Below the pieces are notes generated by a model. It worked only from the letters and a program-made list of their open reading frames with translations. It searched no databases and was not told the origin of the DNA. DNA of 64,000 nt, from the NCBI GenBank assembly GCA_030533445.1, contig CM060080.1:24974052-25038051 (forward strand). The letters are read 5' to 3'. Positions 32,916 through 45,661 of this stretch are shown here, one piece after another. Positions within the stretch are counted from its first letter, which is position 1. Every line of letters begins with the position of its first letter. This DNA is from Cyprinodon diabolis (Eukaryota > Chordata > Actinopteri > Cyprinodontiformes > Cyprinodontidae). Made by a program: the position numbers and the translations under genes.

Positions 32916-34128
32916 GACTGTCATACTTCATAAGTCTATAATGCCTTACTGTGGTGATCCTTTTAAAGGATTAACTTTCAAAACTAAATAATTACCCTGA
33001 AGTAATTTCAACTCTGTATTTATTGTATCCATATCTTTTAGACACTGTTTTCAGGTTCACTGAAGTTGAGACATACAAACAGGCTGATTAAGCCGTGGGC
33101 TGTTTCAGTGCCTTGCAGAGCAAATAGGACAGCATGAAGCTGAGTCCAGACTATGGGCCACGTTTAAATGATATGTGTGGTATTTAACACTTAGCTGAAC
33201 CATTCTAATAAATCACCTCACACTGGAGCAAAAAAGATGCATCAGAATGTTTTTGTGGTAATTAAAAATCAATTAGCTTTGTTGTTATATTTTATTCGGT
33301 ATTACATGATTAAACAAGCCTAACTGCTTCTTAGAAATTGTATTTCAAAGAATAAAGCTGCAATATTCATGTCTTTTTCATGTAAACCTAGTGCTTCTTT
33401 GGGAATTTGAACCTCAAGCTCTTAGCAACCCCCTGCAACCAAAACTGAAGAAAGAGCACACTACTTGAGCAGAACACGGTGATCTGTTCTCAAGATGTCA
33501 GGCTACAAAAAGCACTCAGCACTTCCTTTAAGTAGTCTCTAAGCTGTGGGGGTTTGTTTTTTTATGCTATATCTGTGATTAGGTACATTGCCTGAGACCA
33601 AATACGGCTTGCTAGGAATTATGGTGACTGTTTCAGGTTTATCCAAAATATGGAAACCACTGGCAGAACCTCCAAGTGTGCAGGTGATGGAAAGAATGTA
33701 CGGTAAGAAAATGGAACAGAGATGGAGAGAACACTGGCAAAATAAAAAAAAATATGCATGTGCAAGTCTAAATGCTTAATTTTTTTTAAACATTACAACA
33801 GCAAATCTTAAATATAACTGGATTTTTATATGTTAAGATGGCCCAAATAAAAATTTAATATGGAAGGAATTTATGGGGTTTAAATAGAAAAAAACAATTG
33901 TAAATGTTTACTCAACCTCCTGCGTCGATACTTTGTAGAACCAGCTTCTGCTGCAACTATACCTTATAACTAGAGTAGAATTGCAAAAGAATGATGATCT
34001 AATTTGTTTGCCTACTCTTATTTGAGATTTAACTTCAAGCTCAGTCACATTGTATAAAAAGGTTTGTGAATATAAACTTTCAGATGTTGCCCTAGATGCA
34101 TTTAGGTTGGTGCTTTGACTGGGCCATT
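32916..34128. other. no gene seen
   Basis: AT-rich, no motif or splice-supported frame. Confidence 0.5.
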
Positions 34129-34130
34129 TG

Positions 34131-34620
34131 TGTCATGATCTTGGAACTTAATTATTAATTTCAGTCACCTTTCCAACTCTGCCTGGTTTCTAATCCCTGC
34201 TCATCTGATCCGTCTGCTTCTGCCTATAATAAGGTGCTGGCATCCACTTATGCTGATTACCTGATCCTGACCTTTTCTGCCTCTCAACCATGGGCCTGCC
34301 TGTCTGTTCCCATCTGAATGGTTTACCTAAACTGTTTTAAACTCCTGAACCAGCCTGTTCCTGTTTCTGATCTGGCTCCGAACTCCTGTTTGTTCTGCGT
34401 CCTCCAGGACACTCTGGGCGTCGCCCGCCGGATCTTGTTGGCAGCCCAGCGGCTGGATCCTACCTCTTTCTCTGGACACGGGCTGGACTATTAAACCAGA
34501 GTTTCCTGTGATAGACACCCTAGTCGCTGCTACTCCGATCATCTGTTGTTTTAATAAAAGCTTTTTGAATTATCCCACTGTCTGTCCTGTCTAAAATACT
34601 GAGTCCTCTGTTCTGACTCA
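34131..34620 (+). repeat. LTR-like repeat, copy 1
   Basis: Starts TGTCATGATC and ends near TCTGACTCA. A poly(A) signal (TTAATAAAAG) is followed by 'tttttgaattatcccactg' and an 'aatactgagtcc' block. The same ordered blocks recur at 58,690-59,458. Target duplications were not found, so the ends are approximate. Confidence 0.5.
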
Positions 34621-35142
34621 TGAAAATTTTATTTAAATCACTCCCTTTAATCTTTGCTGCATGTTTAGTATTGATTTGGTGCTGTAAAGTTTGAGGCTTT
34701 AAGACTCTAGCCTCAGCCTCATGCGTTTTGTTATGAATGTAGTTTCATCCATCTTACCATCAACTATAACCAGTTCATCTGTTTGTGCTGAAGAAAAGCA
34801 TCCCTCAGAATTATGCTGCAACCACTGTATACTCTAAAGATGATTTTTGTTTTCTATCTTAAACATCAGATCAAACTAAGAGGGGGCCAACTATGAATAA
34901 GTACAGTACTGCACTTTTGGGATGTACTTACAAACGATTTAGAGCAAGGTTGCTCAGTTCCAGTCCTTAAGAGCTACTATCCTGCAGCTTTTTGATGCAC
35001 CCCATTTTAACACAGCTGAATCCAATGAGTGGCTCGTTACAATGCCTCTGCGGAGCTAAATGTGGGGATTGAGCCTTTAAATTCAGGTGTGTTAGAGAAG
35101 AGATGCATTTGGTGGGAGTTCGATACGTAGTTGGCGTAATCG

Positions 35143-36402
35143 ATGAGCACCTCGTCGGAAGACGACAACGACGACACTGATCTGAGGCATAAGCCAGTTT
35201 GTGACTGGATCAGGATGGTGGCTCAAGTTGCAGAGGATGAGGAAGAGCTAGAAAGTAATTCGGATATGGATAGTTGGACGCCAGTTGGTAGTTACCGGAG
35301 AAGTGGAAAATTCAAAAGTAGTGAAGCGGGCAGAGCTTGTGGGAATTCAGGAAACAAAAGAAACCTTCAAGACGACAGCACAGATGATGGAAGCAAGGGT
35401 ATACGTAAAAAAAATCATGAAAGAAGAGGTGAAGATAATATTAAAATTCAGAAAGGAAGATGAAAATATTATTCTGAGCCCAGTAATAGTTTCTAAGGAA
35501 CTAAAAAGAAAGTGGGGGAAGTTGAAATGGCTAAAACTCTGAGAGATGGAAACTTTCTAATCGTCTGTAAATCCGAAGAACAAAAAAGGAAAGCAATGAG
35601 TGTTGAAAGTATTGGAAAGAAAAGAGTGGAAAGTAAAAGAGTTGTGGGAGAAAAGAAAGGATCCCGAGGAGTTATTTACGGAATTCCGGTTGGTGAAGAT
35701 TTGGAGAGATTAAAGCATAACATCCATAATGTTGAAGTCAGTGATATAAAGAGATTGCAGAAAACAGTTAACAATGAGAGAGTTGACAGCTTATCTGTGC
35801 TTCTGGAATTTTCTACTCCAGAAGTCCCGGAGAGAGTTAAAGTGGGTTTCTTGTGTTATCCAGTCAGGCCTTATGTTCCACCTCCACTTCGGTGTTACAA
35901 GTGTCAGAGATATGGTCACATTGCTGCAGTGTGCAGGGGCAAACAGAGATGTTTAAAATGTGGAGGGGAGCACAAAATACAAGAATTTGGTGAAAATACT
36001 CAGGACAAATGCTGTAATTGTGGTGGAGAGCACAGGGCAACATATGGAGGGTGTGAATTTAGGAAGAAAGCGATTGAGGTTCAAAAAGTGAAAACAACAA
36101 ACAACCTAAGTTATGCTGAGGCATTAAAGAAGGTTCAGGAAAAGCAAAAGGAAACTGTGGGTAACATACAAGTATTAAGACGAGAACCAGAGCAGCATGC
36201 CAGGGTATATAACCCTGTTGAGTTTGACAAACTAGTTTTGTTTATGGCTTTTGTTATTAACTGCACGGACCAGGTCAAACATAAAACTGAAAAAATCAAA
36301 ATCATTGTTAAAGGAGCTGAGAAATTCTTAGGGATGAGGAATATTTCGTGGGAACAAGTTAAACAAAAACTTGAGGCAGATGGCAATAAGCCAAAGTATT
36401 AG
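35143..36402 (+). pseudogene. LINE ORF1, zinc-knuckle RNA-binding protein
   Basis: Coding resemblance runs through three segments in two phases (35,143-35,463; ~35,440-35,542; 35,512-36,402), so two single-base frame breaks lie near 35,440 and 35,510. The last segment (296 codons) carries clustered CCHC-type knuckles: CYKCQRYGHIAAVC, CLKCGGEH and CCNCGGEH. An acidic N-terminus (TSSEDDNDDTD) precedes it. Such proteins coat LINE RNA. The breaks mean this copy is not functional. Confidence 0.65.
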
Positions 36403-36722
36403 TGATATAAGAATCGATATGAGTAAAACAGAAGTTAAAAGTATTATTAAAAGAAAGATCCGAGAAGATTGGCAAAAACAGTGGGAAGAAGATATAAAAG
36501 AAAGATGGCTTTATAGAATACAAAGGAAGGTTGGTGAAATTCGAGGAAAATTGGGAGGAACAGAATAGAGGAAAAGATAATAACTAGACTACGGTTGGGA
36601 CATACAGGACTTAATTCAACATTACGATTAATGGGAAAACATGAAACAGGAAGATGTGATGAATGTGGGGAAAATGAAACAATAGAACACGTAATGTATA
36701 CCTGTAGGAGGTTTCAAAGATA
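36371..36722 (+). pseudogene. LINE ORF2 C-terminal remnant
   Basis: An open frame to 36,568 (DWQKQWEEDIKERW...), then after a stop a second piece translating to LRLGHTGLN and CDECGENETIEHVMYTC, the Cys/His C-terminal motif of I/Jockey-type ORF2 proteins. Polymerase and endonuclease parts are absent. Confidence 0.55.
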
Positions 36723-37046
36723 AAGAACGCAATTGATAAGGAGAATGACAAAGGAAAAAGAAAAGTATTGTCTAACAAATATTTTAAGGAAAAGTATTTA
36801 TGATTCAAGTTATAGAATTATGTTTCGTTATTTATTGGCTACAGGTTTAGCGAAAAGAATTTAGGTTTTTTTTTTGTTTTTTTTGTTTTTAGCATGTCTG
36901 TCTTGATCCACACTCCTTACTGGTTGGTGGCGGTAATGCACCATTTAGTTGTTTGCCAACCGCCATTAAAAACAAGAAGAAAAAGAAGAAAGAGATGCAT
37001 TTAAGAGTTAGAGGATGGTAGCTCTTGAGGACTGGACTTGAGCACC

Positions 37047-38821
37047 CCTGATTTAGAGAGACAGAAAGGAAGGCCACACATCAGGTACATTATTAAGTTA
37101 AGTCTTCTATTCAACAATCAGAAAGCAACTGGGCAGTAATGGCATTCTCAGGAAAGTTCACATGTGAAAATAATGTGGAAGCTCATTGGTAGAATTGTCT
37201 TATAACAGAAAGAAGGACACTTGCTTCTATAATAACTGCTTCTCAAAAATATCCAACAGCTTGTATTACAGTTACAAACCTTCATATGTCCAAAGATTTT
37301 TAGAAAATTATTTTTTGGACTGATGAAAAAAATGCATTTGAAATCATCATGACATAAAGGTTTTGGAGTGGCCTAGTCAAAGTCTAGAGAAACAACCAAA
37401 TTCAACCCTGTGATTCAAACTGATACAGACTGAAAAACACAACAATTTTGTAGGTTTTAGCCATTCTGCAAATATACAAATCCTCTACAGATATGTCAAA
37501 AGCATAACAGTATTTTTGCCACCATAGATGTCACAACCACTTATTTGTTTTCAGAAGAAAGAGCAATCATTGGTTACATAAAATACAAATCAAGCATATT
37601 AAATCTGTAGTGTTATTATGAAAAATGGTGGGAAAGGTGTTTAATGAGTACTTTGAAGGACTGATACGTGTAAGTGACAATGGAAACAAACTATTTCTGT
37701 ACTTACTCTTCATAATTTCTGGTCAGATGGCAAAAATATTTCTCTGTAAAAAACGTTGAAATTCTGCCTGTTCAACTTGGCAAATCAGGCTGTCACTGAC
37801 TGGAAGTAGCCATAAAACCAGCAGTAAATCCTAAAAGGGGCTTGCGTTGTTATAAATCACAAGACAAAGACTAACAATCTGTTTCTCCAGCCTCTTTACC
37901 GTCAGCCCGACAGGCTCTGCTTAGTTATTTCCCGAAGAAGAGCAATGCTAAGGCTTTAGGTGATTACAGTCAGTGGTACAATACTTCATGAAAAATCTAA
38001 AAGATCATCAAACCAATTTATAGTTTGAAAAAAAAAAAGCAATTTCATTGTGATTAATATTTGTGATATTATGTTAGGTTATATTAAGCCAAGAATCATA
38101 GACAAAATAATGAAAGAAAATACTGCATGCCATGTTTCTTCAGGGAAATATGTGCCATATAGCTACTGGAAATGATTCAAACTCATCTGGTTTTGCTCAG
38201 CAAAAACATCTGTAACAAGGTAAGGTATCCAAGATATGGGACAGAATTTGCCTGAAAAACATGGACTTTCAAATACAAAAAAATATTTTAATTATTCACA
38301 ATAAAAATACATTTACCTTAAAGAGGTCTTAAAAGACTGAACAGTCAGTTTACTAGTATTAGATAAAATATTAGCAGTGGGTGACAAGTATAGCATAGTT
38401 CCTTAAGATTCTCAGAATAAGACATCTTCAGACTAATTTAATTTGAAAGATGAAATTAGGGTGAATAAAGCTACAACCTATCTCTATGGGATATGAATCC
38501 AGGAGCCTTAAACTTTTCCAATGAGTTTTAGACATATTTTTTGAAAGAAAGAAGAAATAAGAGAAAATGTGCATGTTCCATAGTGTTTGAGAAGCATTCT
38601 GTATAAAGCTGTGTCTAACCCAAAGTTGGTTACAGAATGTCAACTGTTTAAACTAGTGAGCATTAGGAATCATAATTTAAAGTGCTGACAGCCAGTAAAT
38701 AAAAGGACAAAAACAAAAGTTTTAAGGGCCTATCCTGCAAAATCAACTTTTTTGAGGTTTCAACGAATATACTGTAATGCTTTTAATATATGAAAATATT
38801 ATTTATTAAAAGTACTGTAGC
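37047..38821. other. no gene seen
   Basis: AT-rich unique-looking DNA. No splice-supported frame. Confidence 0.5.
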
Positions 38822-39235
38822 GTGTGGTTGCTTTTCTGCTGCGGCGGGCTCACGGGAAACATTGCAAGAGTAGACGCTCAGGTCAGTAACTTCAAAACTC
38901 AAACAAGGAACGACAAGCATGAAAGTTCATTCTGTGTCCAGAAGGAGTGTCGTCCAGAGGAGCAGTACTTGTTGCTCGTTACTGACCTGAGACCAGAGAT
39001 CCAGGAGAAAGAAGGAGCAGCGTCCTTAAGCAGCAAGGACACACAGAGGAACACGCTGATCCAGGAGGATAATCTAAGCTGTGGTCAAAAGAGCCTAAAT
39101 AAGTGTCACAATATAAAAACTACAGCAGCACTACAACAAGATCATGAAATAAGCAGCACCTGCACAAGGAGATGTCGTCGCAGTGAAGGCAAGGATTTTT
39201 CATCAGGATTGGAAGAAAATAATTTTACATTTTGA
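38822..39235 (+). other. unexplained 137-codon open frame
   Basis: The frame is open for 414 bp in otherwise AT-rich DNA, is clearly more GC-rich than its surroundings and starts with GTG rather than ATG. The predicted peptide is hydrophilic, with Cys spaced along it (CVQKECRPEEQ, LSCGQKSLNKCHN, STCTRRCRR) and a basic C-terminal patch. A 'tactgtag' before it could be a weak acceptor, but there is no pyrimidine tract. It could be a last exon, a pseudogene or part of an unknown repeat. I do not recognise it. Confidence 0.25.
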
Positions 39236-39772
39236 AACGTCACAACTACAAAGCTCAATCATACTAAATGATGTAGCAGGCCAACAAACAGCATGTTATG
39301 TTTGTACATTCTAGGACCCCAATTATTTTAACACTTTTGTTGCATGCCTCTACTAGTTTTACACATCCGGAATAGCTCAAGATCAGTTAGGTTAGATAGA
39401 AAGCATCTGTAAACAAGCCTTACTGTAGATCTCCCATTAGAATTTTGGCTATGGGTTCTTTTCCGTACTGGAAATTTAACCTACATCTTTTCTTTTGCCA
39501 ACTCAAACAGGACCAGCTTTCCTGTCATTGCTGAAGAGACGCCTACCAAGAACCAGTTGGTGTTGCCACCATGTTTCATTGAAATTTTAAAGGCTTTCTG
39601 GTTACAATGTTTTTTTTTTCTCCTTCCAATTTTCTAGAACTTCCAAATTTGAGGAGAGCAGCCTTCCTAGTAATGTACTGTCAACAAATTCTTCCATCTA
39701 AGCTGTAGATATCTTTAAAACCTCTGAAGGACCCGATCTTCAAAGATCATATCTCAACATATACTTGTCATC
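39236..39772. other. no gene seen
   Basis: AT-rich, no feature recognised. Confidence 0.5.
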
Positions 39773-39856
39773 ATGGACAATACGGAAATCGAGGTGGTCT
39801 CCACATACAAGTACCTCAGAATCCACCTTTACAATAAGTTGGACTGGTCAAACAAA
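39773..39856 (+). pseudogene. LINE reverse-transcriptase scrap
   Basis: 28 codons reading [19 protein letters not shown] match the YKYLG...D.KL.WS block after the RT active site of L2/CR1/Rex1-type LINEs. It runs straight into the TCTA microsatellite. Confidence 0.5.
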
Positions 39857-40009
<153 letters not shown>

Positions 40010-41880
40010 TGAGGACATCTAGATTGTTTCTGTAAACCGTATGTAAATCTGTCATACAGTCCAAATATGTCCACATGCGCAAAGATTCATCTTTCATTAT
40101 ACCAATGCCTTTTTTTGTGGCCAAAAGGAAAAAAAGAACATTGTTTGGGAATTTGCACCTGCCTTTCAAATTTACTAAGTATAGACACAAAAACAACAAC
40201 CATAATCAGTTTAAGGTGCTACAAACCATTTTGCAAACTTGAATTATTTACATCTGTGTATAGTCCTCTCACTATCATGTGGCATAGCGTATGATCTGTA
40301 TAAAGTACACAAAAAAAGTTTGCGCCTGCTGTTTCGTTCATTTGATAGAAGCAATTTGATTTGCACCTGGTTGGTAGGTCAACTTTGCTGATGTTGTCAA
40401 GTTTTCATGTTATTTTAAACCCTTGGAAGATTATGGCCAAGAAAAGTTTTGTAACATTTAACTGTACCCCAAAAAAGACATTACACTACAGTTAAGTGGT
40501 AGCATAAACAAATAAGAGCATCATTACTATTTGCAATGAAAATTTCAATTAATTGTTCAGGTCTGTTTCCCAACAGTAAAGGGTTCCTACAGCTCAGCAA
40601 TGTAAGCTTAGTGGTCTTGTAAAGAGGCCAATGAAGACCCCTGGAAGTATTTAAACTAGCAGCTTACACCACTGAGAATCAGATCTCCCTAAAGACTTAT
40701 AATAAACTCAACTGGGCTATTTGGACAGAATTAAAGTCAACATTGTAGACTCATGATATCATGGGAGATATGCAAAGTGGCACACTGCTGTGAACATATG
40801 TATTCAAATGATTCAAAATTCTAGGTGATCCAACAGAAATTAGTTTGGACTTAGCTCACTGCCATCATGAAAAAAGTCTTTCTTGAAATTTTAATATCTT
40901 TGAGGGCTGCCAAGAAAACACTTCCTAAAATTTCTGTGAACTTAGCCAAGAAGAGCATAGCGGACTTGACTGGAAGTGTGTTTATGTGAGTGGGAGGATG
41001 AAAAAACTTTAAATTTTTCCTTTATGCTCAACACAACAACACTTAAACAAGATTTTATACACACACGTTATGCCCTACAAAAATATATACACCGTGTTGT
41101 GTTTCCATGTTTTATGGAAACTTGTCATTGACTTTAATTCATTAATATGCCTAACCCACATCCTTACCCCAACCCTAACCATTAAAAACAAATACTAACT
41201 TTTCTTTATGAGGACCAATTGAGTGGTCCCAACAAGCACCTACTGTACAAGTGATCACAATGTGGCATATTAAATCAAATTTACCTTGTCCCCATAAGGT
41301 AACAAAAACAAATCCACACACAGAAATGCATGTTCAGAGTACTTCTCTGGAACTGTGGGAGCCCTAGACTCCAATGGAGGTCAGTTTACAGGGTTTGATC
41401 TGAATCGTCTTTATCTTGAGAACACGCCTGTAAACATTAGACAAACTTGCATCTAGTAAGGTTAAACATACCATACTGATGTAAAAAAAAAAAATATCGG
41501 TCACCACAGCTTTAGGCCATAACTGAGTTTTTTCCACTTTCATTAATTGGCCAGTGAATAATAGTGATGTATTAGGAGGTACACAGATTGCCCGGTGTTT
41601 AGTCAAGTTTATCATAAACTATTATCAACTTCCCTTTGTTTGTTGAGGAAAATATTCCAATGTTGAGTAATGCTGCCACTACTGTATTTTATGATAGATG
41701 TAGTGTTCAGGATGATTGTTTGCAGTGTTTTTTTTTTTTTTTTTTATAGCATTTATTTTGGGGGGGTCTTCAGTCCTCTTGTTCGTCTTAACACAATTTG
41801 TTTACCAATTTTCTATAATGATTATCCATTCCTTCACAGATCAGCACTCTATTTACTAAATAGGCTATGTTGCCTAATTT
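40010..41880. other. no gene seen
   Basis: AT-rich intergenic DNA without a supported feature. Confidence 0.5.
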
Positions 41881-42490
41881 TAAAGGAATAGTACACCCAA
41901 AACATGATTAGCCTTCATTTTCTACTCACCCCCATGCTGAACAACACTCTGGAGTACTTTTTTGATATCTCAAATACATCTGGAGATCTGTGAGGCTTCT
42001 TGCTGTCTGCTGACATTCAAATAATGAAGGTCTATGGTGCCCGAGGCAGAAAGGTCCATAAAAGTCCAGAAAAAACGTGTCAATATTCCTCCATACTGCT
42101 CGTCCAATGTATTCCAAGTGTCCTGAGTTGGTAGCGTCCATAATTTACTCGAAACAAAGTCATTTAGAATGTTTTTAGATCATAAACAGTAGTGTATAGG
42201 ATTTCCTAAAAGCGCGCGCCTGCGAGTTCACGAGCCAACGGAAACTGCGGCAGACCAAACCAGATGAAAGTGCGCATTCAGAGTCTGCTCTTGATAATGC
42301 AAGTGTAGAAGAAGAAATTTGCTGTTTACCTGTGCAAAGAAAGAAACAACGAAAGAAAAATGTCTGAGAACTTCAGTGTTGAGGAAGAGCATGAGTTCTT
42401 TGCCGAGCTGAATGCGCACTTTCATCTGGTTTGGTCTGCCGCGGTTTCCGTAGGCTCGTGAACTCGCAGAACTCGCTTTTAGGCAACATA
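41881..42490. repeat. MITE-like repeat with 60-bp inverted arms
   Basis: The left edge TTAAAGGAATAGTACACCC resembles ends of fish TTAA-target MITEs. Inside, 42,219-42,285 and 42,407-42,475 are inverted copies of each other: 'ggcagaccaaaccagatgaa' against 'ttcatctggtttggtctgcc', and 'gcgagttcacgagcc' against 'ggctcgtgaactcgc'. The spacer is about 120 bp. The transcript could form a long hairpin. The right end was not defined. Confidence 0.6.
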
Positions 42491-42651
42491 GCACTTACAT
42501 CAATAAAGATAGATGGCTCAGATCAATTTAAAGTCTCAACAAGTTTAATATTTGCAACAGTTTAAATTATTCCATTCTGGCCTATAAAGCAAATAAGACT
42601 CATGGCGTCTTTGCCTGATTTAGTTTTCATCCAGATCCCCCCATCAAGCTT

Positions 42652-43578
42652 AGACAACTTTTATTGTCATTTTGTATACAAATGGTGTATACAAAACGAA
42701 ATTTCGTTTTCGTTTTGTACAGTTTTCAGACAGCAAATGAGCAGCAGCTTAACAGTGAAATGAACATTTCCATTTCATAAAGTGCAGCAGTGATCAAATG
42801 TAAACAGTGAGGAAGAAAACATGCAAAATGCAATGATATGCAAGTTCAGAGCATTTCAAGACAAATATATATGGTGCAATTATGCAGTATTTTGGTTTGG
42901 TGTTATCAGTGTGATGCAGAGACTGTGACGTGATTTAGAGTTCTTTCAACAGTTCAGCAGTCTGATGGCAGTGGGGAGGAAGCTGTTGGAGAATCTGCTG
43001 GTCCTGCATTGAATGATGTGAAGCCTCTTCCCAGAGGGCAGCAGGGAGAACAGTCCATGGTGGGGGTTTGAGGGGTCATTGATGATGTTACAGGCTCGGG
43101 ACATGCAGAGCTTAGATGAAATTTCTTTAATGGAGGGAAGAGGAGCCCCGATGATCTTCTCTGCTGTTCTCACTACTCTCCTCACTTTCTTTCAGTCTGA
43201 GGCACTGCAGCCTCCACACCACACAATGAGAAAGCTGGTCAGAACGCTCTCTATGGTGCTTCTGTAGAAGGTCGTGAGGATGGGTGGGGGCAGGTGGGCT
43301 CTCCTTACGTATACTCCACAGTATAAGCACTTCTGTGCCCTTTTGATAAGTGAGGTGGTGTTTACAGTCCAGGTGAGGTTGTCTGTGAAATGGCTGGTTG
43401 AATTTGGTGTTGCTGACTACCTCTACACCAGAGCTGTTGATGAGCAGTGGAGCATGGTTAGGCCGATTTTTCCTGAAATCAACGATGATCTCCTTTATCT
43501 TCTCCATGTTCAGGATAAGGCTGTTATCTCTGCACCAGCCCACCAGCTTGCTCCACCAAGCAACTATCAATAAAGGCA
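42652..43578 (-). pseudogene. L2/CR1/Rex1-type LINE remnant
   Basis: Minus-strand coding in two phases. One part contains WCRDNSLILNMEKIKEIIVDFRK and APLLINSSGVEVV (post-active-site RT); the other contains RRVVRTAEKIIGAPLPSI and HGLFSLLPSGKRL, the conserved end of this LINE group. At least one frameshift separates them. The 3' end has 'cttttattgtcattttgtat', and a 7-bp candidate duplication CAAGCTT flanks it (42,645-42,651 and 43,579-43,585). 5'-truncated. Confidence 0.7.
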
Positions 43579-43585
43579 CAAGCTT

Positions 43586-45588
43586 GTAAATCCATTGTTG
43601 TATGTGCAGTTACATGTCTGTGTGGAGCACTAACAATGTTTACACACAGAAAAGACACATACAAAAAAGACACTGACCAAAACAACGTTTTAAGATCTAA
43701 AATTCTGCCTGCTTACTTTATTTTAATGTTTTTTTTTTCTAATCCAGTTGCCTAGTGATGGTACAAAATCCATACTTTACAGCTACGGCATTTTTGCATT
43801 TATAACTGACTCATCTTGTACTGCATGTCACTAGTGGCCCCAAGGGCCTATTAGAAATGTTTTCCAAGTTCGCTGGCCAGTCCAAAACACATCTTACACA
43901 ACCTTTTGCTGCTGGGCATGTTTCTTGGCAGATAAGTAAAATGATGATAAATGGAAGCAAGACTGGTGCCAAAAACAAAAAAAGCTGTTAATACATGTTG
44001 CTCTTGTTTTACTCACTCACCTATCCATTAAGTGAGAGCAGTGACTCTTCAAAAAAAAAGATAAAATTACAGGGATTGACGTCCATTGACTTGCCAAGGC
44101 AAATTTATATTGAAAGTTACCAAGAATCAGTGTTATAACTTTGGCTGTGTAATTTATATCGTAAGGGGAAACTTATAAACTGTCCATCATTTAATTATAA
44201 GCATGCTTTCGCCATGCTGTCAGTTACAAAAACCTGATGCCACTTTCAAGATGGAAAAACCCCATCTAGGTTGGTTTAGCTTTGCATATGTCTTTATACA
44301 AGGAGACCTTGATTTGAAGTTACAAAGATTTTTTAAAGAGTTTTGAGAACAGTGATAACTTGCAATTTTTCTTAGTTAATTTGAATTCTTGCATACTCAA
44401 TAAATGCATGCATGGAGAATATGTTCTTGAAGGATGAGTTATTGTTTGAAAGTCTTCACAGAATATAATGAAAATGCAGAGAAAAAAAAAAGCTAATTTC
44501 CATGGAAACCCTTCAATTAGTGCATGAAATAGGCACCTTTGAGTGCCCTAGTTTCACATTTTCCAGTAATTATCCCATGAAATTCCCATTTTGTTTTTTT
44601 TTTTCAACTATTCTTGGGAGAAAAACTTAGCCGTAACCAAAATGGATGGTTGTGCAGCTCTTTTCAGCTTTTTACTGAAAAAATTCATAGACTGCACATC
44701 TGTATGGATTACTAAAGGACTTTGAGATTATTGTTTTAAGTACATTTTTGTTTACTTGTAGATTACTTATAGTTGTTGCCTTGGTGGCATATTGGCTTAC
44801 TCAGAGATTCTATGCTGGCTTAAATGTACATTTTAACCAGGAGTATCCTGTGATAACTGCAGTCATCACCATATCTTACCCTGAGAATTGCAATAAAGAG
44901 GGATTAATCTACCTACCTAGCAGAAGTGTTCCTACTACTTAAAAAGTTTAACTTCTTGTCACATTACCATCCAAACACTTAATTTTCCTTGGATCATATG
45001 AGACTAACTGTGACGGTAAAGTGGAAAGAATTACAAGGGCAAGTCTTTTGGGTATGTCTCCAGCATAATAGCATATGTAGAGGTATACATTTTGTGCTAC
45101 TTTTAAGTATGTGCAAAATGGCAGAGGCTCAGTTTGATTAAATGAAAAACTTTCATGAACATAAATGTTGCAGTCTTTTTACAAACTCTCATCCGGAGTT
45201 AGACTCTAACATCTTTATTATAACCCCTCCATCTTAGCTCTGGTTGAACATTTGGGCTTTCATATCATTTCTAGATATGAAACCTCTAACATGTTTTGTT
45301 GAAGGATTGTCTGATAACGTCTCCATCGATCTTCCCATCAATGCTGATCTACTTTTTCATTTTTACATGATGAATTGAAGAGGCAAATGTCTTTGATATT
45401 ATTTTTAACTTAACACTGCTTTAAACTTTCCCTTTATCCCAGACTTTAAATTCATGATGCTGATTGTTCAAAAATGTCCTTCAACTGGACATCTTAATCA
45501 GGTGACTTCTATATATATATTTTATTACACTAGATTTTAACCTGGGAAAACAGCAAAGGGAAATTAAGACAACATTTAATTACCTATC

Positions 45589-45661
<73 letters not shown>

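Larger units (their letters stand above)
35111..36990 (+). mobile_element. I-clade (Nimb-like) LINE lacking its RT
   Basis: Flanked by a 12-bp duplication AGAGATGCATTT at 35,099-35,110 and 36,991-37,002. The 3' end reads 'tggtggcggtaatgcaccat' and then an AAGAAG-type tail, as in fish I-type LINEs. Only 1.88 kb long: ORF1 is followed directly by the extreme C-terminus of ORF2, with endonuclease and RT absent. This is an internal deletion, not 5' truncation. Confidence 0.7.
34949..37046. mobile_element. long-TIR MITE interrupted by a LINE
   Basis: 34,949-35,110 and 36,991-37,046 are the two halves of one repeat. The outer ends are inverted copies: left 'agtccttaagagctactatc', right (inverted) 'agtcctcaagagctaccatc'. 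This matches a palindromic fish MITE. The LINE at 35,111-36,990 split it. Confidence 0.65.
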
